In this document: positions 1-6,146 of the stretch, piece by piece | Position numbering within the stretch: the first letter of the stretch is position 1 | Layout of the letters: each line of letters begins with the position of its first letter | Assembly (NCBI GenBank): GCA_003217835.1 | Contig: QHMQ01000017.1 | Coordinates: 1-9,020 of the forward strand | Length of the DNA stretch: 9,020 nucleotides | Reading direction: 5' to 3' | DNA from: Verrucomicrobiota bacterium | Lineage (GTDB): Bacteria; Verrucomicrobiota; Verrucomicrobiia; Chthoniobacterales; UBA10450 | Notes under the pieces: model-generated | The model's input: the letters and a program-made list of their open reading frames with translations, nothing else | The model's database searches: none | What the model was told of the DNA's origin: nothing | Position numbers and translations under genes: made by a program

Positions 1-766
1 GCTTGTCCACCGCGACGTTCATCGCGAGAATGTTCTTAATGTTCGCGGCCGGTGCGATTGCCGCCACGCCGAGGATTTCGAGGTCCGGCGCGTAGCGCGG
101 CCCGACAATGCCGGTCCAAAGCGCCGCGTGCCCCCCCTGCGAGTAACCCCACACCACCATGCGTTTGTCGAGCGTAAGCTCGGACATCTGCCGCGCGGCA
201 CGGACCGAATCGAGCGCCGCACGCGCTTCGCCTTCGCCGATCAGGTACGGATGCGGGCCCCCCTTCTCTGCGAAGGAGTAATCTGTCGCGACCACGACCC
301 AGCCAGCCATCACGATCCGGTCGCGCCCGGGGATGCCCGCGGTTGGCGCCGACACAAGCGACGGCATGCATTTCTGCAGCAAGCCCGTCGTGCTGTGCTC
401 CCATATGATGACAGGACGTGGGCCTGCGGGAGGATCGGTCGGCGCGAACACGGTCGCAACCGCCGTCGCTGGCGTGCTGTCGTCCACAGTGGTTGCATAA
501 AGGATGCGCCAGCCTCGCATGCCGGCTGGCAGTATCACGTCTTTGAGCGGCTCGCTCCGCAGTAATGCGCCAGGCTGGTGCGGCAGGTCCGACGGCGGAT
601 CGTAGAATGCATCTGGCGCGTGCGCAGTGACGCTCGCGCGGACCCCCTGGGGTGTCGGCGCGGCGCTCGACTCTGACGACGCTCGTTTGGGCCGATTACA
701 GCCAGCTCCGGCGAGCAAAACAAGCAGCACCGCGGAGCCAATCGAACGAAGTCCGGCAATGTTCAT
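1..766 (-). CDS. Secretory-lipase-family alpha/beta hydrolase, exported (3' end beyond window)
   Basis: An open frame of 255 codons runs leftward from ATG at 766-764 to the window edge without a stop, so the C-terminus is missing. Residues 1-23 form a signal peptide with a hydrophobic core (AVLLVLLAGAGC). Cys23 could be a lipidation site, but Gly at -3 makes a poor lipobox. After a Ser/Ala/Pro linker the hydrolase domain shows ILYATT (88-93), RPVIIWEHSTTG (117-128), KCMPS (132-136), VVVATDY (157-163), HPYL (172-175), ALDSVRAAR (184-192) and the nucleophile elbow GYSQGG with Ser209. This order matches the fungal/bacterial secretory lipase (LIP) family, which hydrolyses ester or acyl bonds outside the cytoplasm. 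The catalytic Asp and His should lie beyond the edge. The usual HGTTG-type oxyanion loop reads HSTTG here. A weak AAGGGG lies 3 nt before the start. Base composition is richer in G+C than the rest (160 of the first 240 bases). The substrate is unknown. Confidence 0.88.
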   Translation of the reverse strand, partial: MNIAGLRSIGSAVLLVLLAGAGCNRPKRASSESSAAPTPQGVRASVTAHAPDAFYDPPSDLPHQPGALLRSEPLKDVILPAGMRGWRILYATTVDDSTPATAVATVFAPTDPPAGPRPVIIWEHSTTGLLQKCMPSLVSAPTAGIPGRDRIVMAGWVVVATDYSFAEKGGPHPYLIGEGEARAALDSVRAARQMSELTLDKRMVVWGYSQGGHAALWTGIVGPRYAPDLEILGVAAIAPAANIKNILAMNVAVDK

Positions 767-1136
767 AAGCCCCTTGTCCTAGCAAGCTGCGATCCGCTGT
801 CCATCGGGCGGGCGAGACGACCTAACGAGAAAGAGATAAGCCACGGCAGGGTGTCGTGGCAGACACACTGAAGTTATTTTGAAATGGGGCCGCCCATCTG
901 CATGCGACAATGGAAAGCGATTTATCATTAGCCTGACGAAAAGCTAACAGCGTTTCTCGAACTTGAGAGTCAGATCCCGGGCAGAATCCGCTCTCGTTTT
1001 TGGCCCTTTTTGGCAACCGCGCGACTGTCTGCATCCGATTACTTATTTAGAGGGAGACGCCTATTCTAAAGCGTCCAGGAAATGCCTAGCAGGAGCTTCC
1101 ATCCCTCGCAAAACAACAAACTAGAAGGGAAAATAT
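767..1136. other. Divergent intergenic region, lipase / small exported protein
   Basis: No gene is supported in these 370 bp, which lie between two divergent start codons and so should hold both promoters. A 6-bp hairpin GCCACG/CGTGGC with a 9-nt loop sits at 840-860. It lacks a T-run and is not a convincing terminator. A TATTCT that could act as a -10 is at 1062-1067, but no good -35 precedes it. An open frame on the minus strand at 822-1034 has no family resemblance and I do not call it. Confidence 0.5.
1123..1130 (+). promoter_or_regulatory. Ribosome binding site of the Gly/Tyr-rich protein gene
   Basis: AGAAGGGA lies 6 nt before the ATG at 1137. It is the clearest Shine-Dalgarno sequence in the window and fixes the start of the small gene. 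Most other genes here have weak sites. Confidence 0.75.
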
Positions 1137-1397
1137 ATGAAAAAGCTTCTCTTAATTGCATTGATGGTAAGTGGATTGGCTTTCGTTCCCGTGCAGCGTT
1201 CTGACGCTCAGATTTCGGTCGGAATTGGGGGCGGCTATTATGGCTATCCGGGTTACGGATACGGCTATTACCCGTATGGATACTCTCGACCATATCCGTA
1301 CTATGGCTATTATGGGGGACCTTCATTCTACTGGTCCGGTGGGCACCGGGTTTATTACCGCCACCATCGTCACCATTACTACCGCAATGGGTACTAA
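1137..1397 (+). CDS. Small exported Gly/Tyr/His-rich protein
   Basis: This 86-residue protein begins with a classical signal peptide: MKK, a hydrophobic core LLLIALMVSGLAFV, then cleavage probably after SDA (residue 24). The mature part of 62 residues contains 20 Tyr, 15 Gly and 5 His. It has GYG/GYY/PYY runs in the middle and a basic, His-rich tail with RHHRHH near residues 75-80. No folded domain is recognisable. Such low-complexity exported proteins are common in several bacterial phyla and are usually hypothetical; surface coating, metal binding through His/Tyr or an envelope stress role are only guesses. The gene has its own ribosome binding site and is closed by a strong intrinsic terminator 26 bp after the stop, so it is probably transcribed alone and abundantly. 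The reading frame is secure because the signal peptide, RBS and terminator all agree. The function is unknown. Confidence 0.88.
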   Translation: MKKLLLIALMVSGLAFVPVQRSDAQISVGIGGGYYGYPGYGYGYYPYGYSRPYPYYGYYGGPSFYWSGGHRVYYRHHRHHYYRNGY

Positions 1398-1423
1398 GCT
1401 GACATAGGATATAAAATCCACTG

Positions 1424-1461
1424 AGCTGGCTTGGAGGCGATTCCGAGCCAGCTTTTTTTTT
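1424..1461 (+). terminator. Intrinsic (Rho-independent) terminator
   Basis: A 12-bp stem, with a single G-U pair, is formed by AGCTGGCTTGGA (1424-1435) and TCCGAGCCAGCT (1442-1453-side arm) around the 6-nt loop GGCGAT. It is followed at once by nine T residues (1453-1461). It ends the transcript of the small exported protein gene. Confidence 0.95.
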
Positions 1462-1787
1462 GCCGCGACACGTTTCACGCCAAAAAACGGCGCTCGCGAG
1501 CGCTGCGTGAATTCGTAAGCAAGTTCAGGGCGCGCACATCTTCACGCGGTTCATCGAAGCTGCAACTGCCAAACGAAGTTCCTAATTTTCGCCGGAGTAC
1601 AGGCGGTTCACTTTCCTTTTTCTAGCGGCTGTTGCACTTGGATGCAACGATGCGTATCGACAGGGTTCACCATAGCCGGATTGGGGTTTCAGTTCGATTG
1701 CGAATTTGCCTGTTTTCGGGCACTAGGTTCACTGGCTTTTTTGTGACAAACCCCCTCATTCTCCCCCAGAATTACGTGGCCTTCGCC
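1462..1787. other. Non-coding leader before the PAP2 gene, with a 14-bp palindrome
   Basis: This 326-bp stretch holds no supported gene. It contains a perfect 14-bp palindrome, GCGCTCGCGAGCGC, at 1490-1503, and a 6-bp inverted repeat GTTGCA/TGCAAC at 1631-1648 around the loop CTTGGA. The PAP2 frame stays open leftward to a TTG at 1632 and an ATG at 1650. The extra residues look unlike the family, include AGG codons, and have no ribosome binding site before them. I therefore treat this part as a likely 5' untranslated region or promoter region. Confidence 0.5.
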
Positions 1788-2426
1788 ATGGTCAACCCCC
1801 TTGCCGGGCCCGATCATGAAGTTGCGGGATGGTTCCACGCGCATTTGACGCGCACATTTGTCAGCGTGCTGCGGGCCTTAACCGAATTCGGTTCAAGCGA
1901 GTGGATTGGAGTCGTGTTATTTTTCGCGGTGTTATTTTTTGTCTGGAAAAAGTGGTGGCCGTCGCTCGTTACATTGATTGTGGCCGTGCCGGGCGGTATG
2001 CTGCTCAACGAGCTGCTCAAGCAGCTCGTCCATCGACATCGTCCATTTGTTGACGGGCCGTTCGTCGATTGGTCCGGCTACAGTTTTGCGAGCGGCCATA
2101 CCATCGGAGCCACTTTGCTTTACGGGCAGCTCGCTCTTTTCATCCTGCCGGCAATGAAGGCGCGCCACTGGCGGAGGCTGACAGTTGCTAGCGCGGCATT
2201 GCTGATCGCCTTGGTGGGATTCAGCCGCATCGCTTTGGGCGCGCATTTTTTGACCGACGTTTTGGCAGCAATCGTGTTCGGTATTCTGTGGTTGGCGTTT
2301 TGTCTGTTTGCCGGTAAGCCGATGCGGCGAAGCGTGGTCCTGGCCCCTGGCGTGCCCCTTGTTAGCGAACCCGCCTTGGTGCGCGTCGAAGAGACAGAAC
2401 AAGCCGCGCAAAGTCTCCTGAGCTGA
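1788..2426 (+). CDS. PAP2-family membrane phosphatase
   Basis: All three signature motifs of the PAP2 (phosphatidic acid phosphatase type 2) superfamily are present, numbered from the ATG at 1788: KQLVHRHRP (K78, R85, P86; KX6RP), the SGH block YSFASGHT (S102-H104), and SRIALGAHFLTD (S146, R147, H153, D157; SRX5HX3D). The last His is the nucleophile and the SGH His the proton donor in characterised members. Hydrophobic segments lie near 39-53, 59-73, 107-121, 132-146 and 157-175, so this is an integral membrane enzyme with its active site probably facing the periplasm. Members dephosphorylate lipid phosphates such as phosphatidate, phosphatidylglycerol phosphate or undecaprenyl diphosphate; which one applies here cannot be told. 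The start is uncertain. ATG 1788 gives 212 residues and a family-like N-terminus (NPLAGPDHEVAGW), while ATG 1650 or GTG 1776 would extend it. The HpnL-like gene follows after 95 bp on the same strand. Confidence 0.92.
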   Translation: MVNPLAGPDHEVAGWFHAHLTRTFVSVLRALTEFGSSEWIGVVLFFAVLFFVWKKWWPSLVTLIVAVPGGMLLNELLKQLVHRHRPFVDGPFVDWSGYSFASGHTIGATLLYGQLALFILPAMKARHWRRLTVASAALLIALVGFSRIALGAHFLTDVLAAIVFGILWLAFCLFAGKPMRRSVVLAPGVPLVSEPALVRVEETEQAAQSLLS

Positions 2427-2521
2427 TCAACCGCCGCTCGACGCAGGTTTGGGCGAGCGCTGCCTTTCGCCTGCGCGTAGGCGCAACTTCTCACGCGCGC
2501 CCGAATTGTCTCGGAGAACGG

Positions 2522-3532
2522 ATGAAAGCATTGGGCAAAATACACGTAACCGTATGGTTGCTTGGCCTCGCTGGGGCTGCGCTCTTCACAATCCTGCTCA
2601 TCCGGCAAGGACTACCCCAAGTCGGCGCAGCCTTCGCTGCAGCAGGCTGGGCCATTGCTGCGGTGGTGGCATTCCATTTCGCGGTGCCGGTATTTCTCGA
2701 TGCGCTTGCATGGTGGGTTCTTTTTCCAAAATCCGAACGTCCGGCGCTACTGCAACTGCTTTGGATGCGCTGGGTGGGGGAATCGGTTAGCACACTGGTG
2801 CCTTCCGCCGCGGTCGGCGGAGATATAGTTCGCGCTCGACTGGCAGCGATCAGCGGCACGCCACTACCTATGGCCGCGGCAAGCGTCCTCGCGGACATTA
2901 CGCTGGGGGTTTTCGTACAGATCGCTTTTACGCTGCTTGGCTTAGGCCTGATTGTCAGCGTAACCGGACACAGAACCTTCGTCGGTCCGACCTTAGTTGG
3001 AGCGCTGATCGGGATCCTTGCCGTTGTCGGATTCTATATTGTCCAGCGGCTGGGAATGTTTCGTTTTATCGGAGTTATTATCTCAAAGTTGGCTAATTCG
3101 CCGGAATGGCATTCGCTCGGGCAAAGCGGCGACACACTGGATCAAACAGTTCGAAAACTGTACGCGCGCCGAAGCGGTGTGGTGGGGTGCTGTTTGTGGA
3201 CGACTATTTCGCTGGTTCTTGGCTCGGGCGAAATCTGGATCGCGCTTCGCGCGATCGGTTCGCACGCGACGTTGATCAACGCGCTGATTCTCCAAAGTGT
3301 GATTTTGACGATCCGCTCGGCAATGTTTCCTGTTCCGGGCGCATTGGGAGTGCAGGAAGGCGGTTACCTGATCGTCGGCAATCTGCTTGGTATTCCCGGC
3401 GACGCAGCATTTGCGCTCTCCTTGATTGCACGAGTCCGCGAACTCGCTCTTGGCATTCCGGGGCTCATTTCCTGGCAAGTGATTGAGGCGCGCCGTCTCT
3501 TGCGGACTCGTTTGGCCGCAACGGTTCGGTAG
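2522..3532 (+). CDS. LPG-synthase-TM / HpnL-like integral membrane protein
   Basis: The 336-residue protein is almost entirely hydrophobic, with about eight membrane segments, the first at residues 9-27. It carries the conserved blocks of the lysylphosphatidylglycerol synthetase transmembrane superfamily (PF03706, UPF0104). These are RWVGESVSTLVPSAAVGGD (83-101) with VRARL after it, a SVLAD block (121-125), FPVPGALGVQEGGY (269-282) and RVRELALGIPGL (304-315). The GES...VP...GGD...RARL pattern is closest to the hopanoid-associated HpnL subgroup as I recall it. There is no aminoacyl-transferase domain, so it cannot make lysyl-PG; relatives of this size are suspected lipid or glycolipid flippases. 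The start is set by GGAGA at 2513-2517. The gene lies 95 bp after the PAP2 phosphatase and may share its transcript, which fits a lipid-handling role. Its last 169 bp overlap the opposing kinase-like gene. No hopanoid biosynthesis gene is visible to support the HpnL name. Confidence 0.87.
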   Translation: MKALGKIHVTVWLLGLAGAALFTILLIRQGLPQVGAAFAAAGWAIAAVVAFHFAVPVFLDALAWWVLFPKSERPALLQLLWMRWVGESVSTLVPSAAVGGDIVRARLAAISGTPLPMAAASVLADITLGVFVQIAFTLLGLGLIVSVTGHRTFVGPTLVGALIGILAVVGFYIVQRLGMFRFIGVIISKLANSPEWHSLGQSGDTLDQTVRKLYARRSGVVGCCLWTTISLVLGSGEIWIALRAIGSHATLINALILQSVILTIRSAMFPVPGALGVQEGGYLIVGNLLGIPGDAAFALSLIARVRELALGIPGLISWQVIEARRLLRTRLAATVR

Positions 3533-4359
3533 AGCTCCAGTTTCTCGATCGCCTTCCGCAAATCTCGTAATCGCCGTTTTACCTTCGTGCTCTTGGCGAA
3601 ATTCGTACGAACATTCCACCAGACCAGTGCGAGTCCTTTCGGGACAACAAGCTGCTTTTTTAACTCGGTAATCACTTCTCGATCCGCGTAGGTCTTGAGA
3701 AAGGAACTCGCAAAAGGAAGCCATTGCCGCGCCGGAACGGTTTCCACCATATCGACCAAAAAAACCAGTAAATCATTGGCGTGCCGCGCCGTGGCCGGCC
3801 ACGATTTCTCGTGCACGATCTCGAAATCGATCAACCGCGCACGGTTCGTCTTCTCGTCATAAATCACGTTGGTCATCGACGCATCGGCGTGGGACCACGG
3901 TGCGCCAAATTCATCGCGCCAAAACTGATGAGCGCGGCGATATTCGCGGCCAGCCGCTTCGAGCATGCGTTGGGCCAACGTCCCCTGTTTCATGTGGTCC
4001 CAAAGACTTTGCCCCGGTAGCTTGTCCAGGCGAACCGTCTGTTTGTCGATGACCGACGCCCGAAACCGGTCGCCGTTGAGCATCTGGAAACAGCCGGCCT
4101 CCCAGCGTCGCCAGTCCCGCACATTGCTCAAGAAACGAATCGGTATGTCCGCCAGACGAAAATAAAAATTTATTAGATCGGCGGCGCGCTCACCGTAAAT
4201 GTTTCGCCTCTTGACCACGACGGGCCGGCCGCGAGCCAGCTTCTCCGAGATGGAATTGATCTTTAACGATTCAACGAAAGCCGTTGCCGCATGGGACAGA
4301 CCGTCCGGTATGAAGCGTTCCAGCAGTGTCAATCCGTTCCCATTTTTCCCAATCGGCAT
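3364..4359 (-). CDS. Kinase-fold protein, WaaP/Kdo-kinase or APH-like
   Basis: The 331-residue frame starts at ATG 4359-4357, with an in-frame TAA seven codons upstream, and no clear RBS. Kinase landmarks occur in order. Lys50 in RPVVVKRRN is the likely ATP-binding Lys, Glu86 in WRRWEAGCF may be its helix-C partner, and HADASMTN (157-164) is the catalytic-loop signature HxDxxxxN with Asp159. LIDFE (176-180) provides the metal-binding Asp178 where protein kinases have DFG. This points to the small-molecule/LPS kinase branch (lipopolysaccharide core or Kdo kinases, aminoglycoside phosphotransferase fold) rather than a regulatory Ser/Thr kinase. No signal or membrane segment is seen, so it is probably cytoplasmic. 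Residues 276-331 are Arg/Ala/Ser/Pro-rich and lie wholly antisense to the HpnL-like gene; they look like unselected read-through, not domain. The UPF0173 hydrolase gene is 79 bp upstream on the same strand, a possible operon. The substrate is not determinable. Confidence 0.82.
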   Translation of the reverse strand: MPIGKNGNGLTLLERFIPDGLSHAATAFVESLKINSISEKLARGRPVVVKRRNIYGERAADLINFYFRLADIPIRFLSNVRDWRRWEAGCFQMLNGDRFRASVIDKQTVRLDKLPGQSLWDHMKQGTLAQRMLEAAGREYRRAHQFWRDEFGAPWSHADASMTNVIYDEKTNRARLIDFEIVHEKSWPATARHANDLLVFLVDMVETVPARQWLPFASSFLKTYADREVITELKKQLVVPKGLALVWWNVRTNFAKSTKVKRRLRDLRKAIEKLELYRTVAAKRVRKRRRASITCQEMSPGMPRASSRTRAIKESANAASPGIPSRLPTIR

Positions 4360-4438
4360 TGTTTTGTTAATTCGACCTTATCGCCTCGGCTGGCTGTATC
4401 CGTCGCTTGGGCGAGCCAATCGGTTCAATCGCAATTTA

Positions 4439-5188
4439 CTATTCCGAAACCTTGATTGTTTCACCAATTTTCATCACGCGCAGATCGGCTTTTACGTCGC
4501 GCTGTTTTAATGCGCGATCGAACGCTTCCGGTGTGCCCGTCAAAACCGGAAAGGTTCCGTAATGCATCGGGATGACTGTGCGCGGATCGATGAGCTTCAC
4601 CGCATCGGCCGCACGCTCCGGCCCCATCGTGAAATGATCCCCAATGCAAACCAGCATGATGTCGATCTTCTTGTAACGCGCAACCAGCGCCATATCGGAA
4701 AATAAATCCGTATCGCCCGTGTGATAAAACGTTGGACCGTCGCGGATCGCGATGATCAATCCGCTAGGGTTTCCGCCATAGAAGAGCGGCGAGTCTTCGC
4801 CCTTCTCCACTCCAGCGCCGTGCCACGCCGGCACGAATGTCACGCTTACTTCGCGATCGAGCAGATTGAGCGTGCCGCCGAAATGTCCCGTCGTCTCCAT
4901 GTCGGCCAACTCAGTCGGATAGCCAAGCACCGTTGTCATGGCCGCTGAAAGATCATACGTCGCGACTAGTTTCGCTCGCGTGCGTTTTGCGATCTCGACC
5001 GCGTTTCCGACGTGGTCGGAATGTCCATGTGTGACCAAAATCAGATCGACGCGCTTCAGCGCTGCGACCTCGCCTTTGCCTCTCTCAAAAACTGGATTCG
5101 TCAGCCACGGATCGACAAGAAGCACGTTCCCAACCGGCGTCGTGATTTTAAAGGCAGATTGGCCGTACCAAGTGAGTTGCGTTTCCAT
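4439..5188 (-). CDS. UPF0173 metal-dependent hydrolase (metallo-beta-lactamase fold)
   Basis: With the start at ATG 5188-5186 the product has 249 residues and the family-typical N-terminus METQLTWYGQSAF. Metal ligands are clear: THGHSDH at 53-59 (His54, His56, Asp58, His59), AWH with His123, TGDTD with Asp159, and PMHYG with His209. These make the two-metal site of the UlaG/RNase Z-like branch of the superfamily. The length and the motif LVDPW (24-28) match the UPF0173 group (YtkL-like), cytoplasmic enzymes whose physiological substrate is mostly unassigned. The frame remains open upstream to a GTG at 5242-5240, but the added 18 residues do not resemble the family, so the internal ATG is preferred. 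The kinase-fold gene follows 79 bp downstream. Upstream, a 204-bp divergent region shared with the DNA glycosylase gene contains an inverted-repeat module. Confidence 0.94.
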   Translation of the reverse strand: METQLTWYGQSAFKITTPVGNVLLVDPWLTNPVFERGKGEVAALKRVDLILVTHGHSDHVGNAVEIAKRTRAKLVATYDLSAAMTTVLGYPTELADMETTGHFGGTLNLLDREVSVTFVPAWHGAGVEKGEDSPLFYGGNPSGLIIAIRDGPTFYHTGDTDLFSDMALVARYKKIDIMLVCIGDHFTMGPERAADAVKLIDPRTVIPMHYGTFPVLTGTPEAFDRALKQRDVKADLRVMKIGETIKVSE

Positions 5189-5251
5189 GCAAATCACAAG
5201 ATCGAAAAGATTCCCATCGGCAAGGGCGATGGGGAGAATCACAAAGGTTCA

Positions 5252-5378
5252 GAATGACGAATGGACGAATGACGAAGGAATTATAAAGCCCGAATGACGA
5301 AAGGTCGTTTACACGCTTGGCGATTTGTGTTTCGTCATTAGGCATTCTTTCGTCATTCGACATTCGTGCTTCGTCATT
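5252..5378. repeat. Inverted-repeat module A (AATGACGAA / TTCGTCATT units)
   Basis: Three copies of AATGACGAA (5253-5261, 5268-5276, 5293-5301) are followed by three copies of its complement TTCGTCATT (5331-5339, 5349-5357, 5370-5378), giving an imperfect palindrome around a centre near 5316. The unit spacing is irregular (15 and 25; 18 and 21). The module fills most of the divergent region between the UPF0173 hydrolase and DNA glycosylase genes and ends 14 nt before the glycosylase ATG. The word TCGACATTCGTGCTTCG at 5357-5373 recurs inverted at 7845-7861 in module B. I see no transposase. Translations of this stretch are artefacts of the repeat. Confidence 0.85.
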
Positions 5379-5392
5379 TTAATTGAGGACTT

Positions 5393-6028
5393 ATGAATCA
5401 CGAACACGCGCATCAACATCTTGCCGCGACCGATCCTCGGTTAGCGGCGCTGATTGCGCGATCGCTCCGTTACAACGTCAAACCAGTGCAATCCCTCCGT
5501 CCATTTGACGCGCTGGCCGAATCAATCGCTTATCAGCAATTGAGCGGCAAAGCGGCGGCGACCATCTTTGGCCGCGTGCGCGCGTTGTACCCGCGGCAGA
5601 AATATCTCGATCCGAAGAAAATTCTGGCAACGCCAAATGACAGTTTTCGCGCGGCCGGTCTTTCCCGCAGTAAGATTGCGGCACTCAAGGATCTCGCCGC
5701 GAAAACGATCGACGGTACGGTTCCGTCCGCTCGCGCGATCGCTCAAATGAGCGATGAGGAAATCATTGTACGTCTCACGGAGGTTCGCGGCATTGGTCGG
5801 TGGACGGTGGAGATGCTTTTGCTTTTTGATCTTGGCCGGCCCGATGTTTGGCCGGTCGATGATTACGGCGTTCGCAAAGGTTTCGCGAAAATCTTTGGCC
5901 GCAGAAAACTTCCCACTCCGAAACAGCTGATGAAATTTGGCGAGAAATGGCGTCCGTATCGCTCCATGGCCGCTTGGTATTTCTGGCGTGCGTTGGACGT
6001 GCCGGACACAACGAATCGTTTTGATTAA
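5393..6028 (+). CDS. DNA-3-methyladenine glycosylase, AlkA-type (HhH-GPD)
   Basis: This 211-residue protein belongs to the helix-hairpin-helix GPD superfamily of base-excision repair glycosylases. FDALAESIAYQQLSGKAA (38-55) is the conserved opening helix region. LTEVRGIGRWTVEM (128-141) is the helix-hairpin-helix that grips the DNA backbone. WPVDDYGVRKG (153-163) carries the catalytic Asp, probably Asp157, equivalent by motif to Asp238 of E. coli AlkA. Such enzymes remove alkylated purines such as 3-methyladenine, leaving an abasic site. It is shorter than E. coli AlkA (282 residues) and lacks that protein's N-terminal TBP-like domain, as do many yeast MAG1-like and bacterial members. The His-rich N-terminus (MNHEHAHQHL) may be a tag-like extension. 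GAGGA at 5385-5389 lies 3 nt before the ATG. The gene stands alone: repeat module A lies upstream and a hairpin follows the stop. Confidence 0.93.
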   Translation: MNHEHAHQHLAATDPRLAALIARSLRYNVKPVQSLRPFDALAESIAYQQLSGKAAATIFGRVRALYPRQKYLDPKKILATPNDSFRAAGLSRSKIAALKDLAAKTIDGTVPSARAIAQMSDEEIIVRLTEVRGIGRWTVEMLLLFDLGRPDVWPVDDYGVRKGFAKIFGRRKLPTPKQLMKFGEKWRPYRSMAAWYFWRALDVPDTTNRFD

Positions 6029-6033
6029 CTGGA

Positions 6034-6055
6034 GGGACACGCGCTGTCGTGTCCC
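6034..6055. repeat. Perfect 8-bp hairpin after the glycosylase gene
   Basis: GGGACACG (6034-6041) pairs perfectly with CGTGTCCC (6048-6055) around a 6-nt loop CGCTGT, starting 5 nt after the glycosylase stop. No T-run follows on either strand, so it is not a canonical intrinsic terminator, though it could protect or end the transcript. It may be one copy of a dispersed palindromic repeat; only one copy is in this window. A weaker hairpin, GGAGA/TCTCC, lies at 6070-6089. Confidence 0.7.
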
Positions 6056-6146
6056 AAATTAGTGGGCGAGGAGAGCGCGGACGTTCTCCATTTGGCGAGA
6101 AGCGCGCATTGACTTTCCCGCTGCGGCTAACTAAAACGCGAAGATT

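Noticed and set aside
36..404. Minus-strand frame of 122 residues at the left end
   Set aside because: It is another frame of the lipase-like gene, whose own frame has a signal peptide and GYSQGG and stays open to the window edge.
840..860. Hairpin GCCACG/CGTGGC as a terminator
   Set aside because: Only 6 bp with a 9-nt loop, no T-run, and it lies between two divergent starts where no transcript should end.
1632..1787. 52-residue N-terminal extension of the PAP2 protein from TTG 1632 or ATG 1650
   Set aside because: Residues are unlike the family, rare AGG codons occur and no ribosome binding site is present; kept only as an alternative start.
1932..2411. Minus-strand frame of 159 residues opposite the PAP2 gene
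   Set aside because: Antisense of a gene with all three PAP2 motifs; the antisense product has no motif or hydrophobic pattern.
3083..3724. Long minus-strand frame of 213 residues
   Set aside because: It covers the antisense of the HpnL-like gene and a different frame of the kinase gene; composition is Arg/Gln/Cys-rich without motifs, so it is a shadow.
5148..5363. Minus-strand 71-residue frame rich in NDE and FVI
   Set aside because: It is mainly a translation of the inverted-repeat module plus the 5' end of the UPF0173 gene in another frame; no family resemblance.
5250..5380. Possible CRISPR array
   Set aside because: Units are only 9-11 bp, occur in both orientations and have irregular 6-30 bp gaps; no cas gene is nearby.
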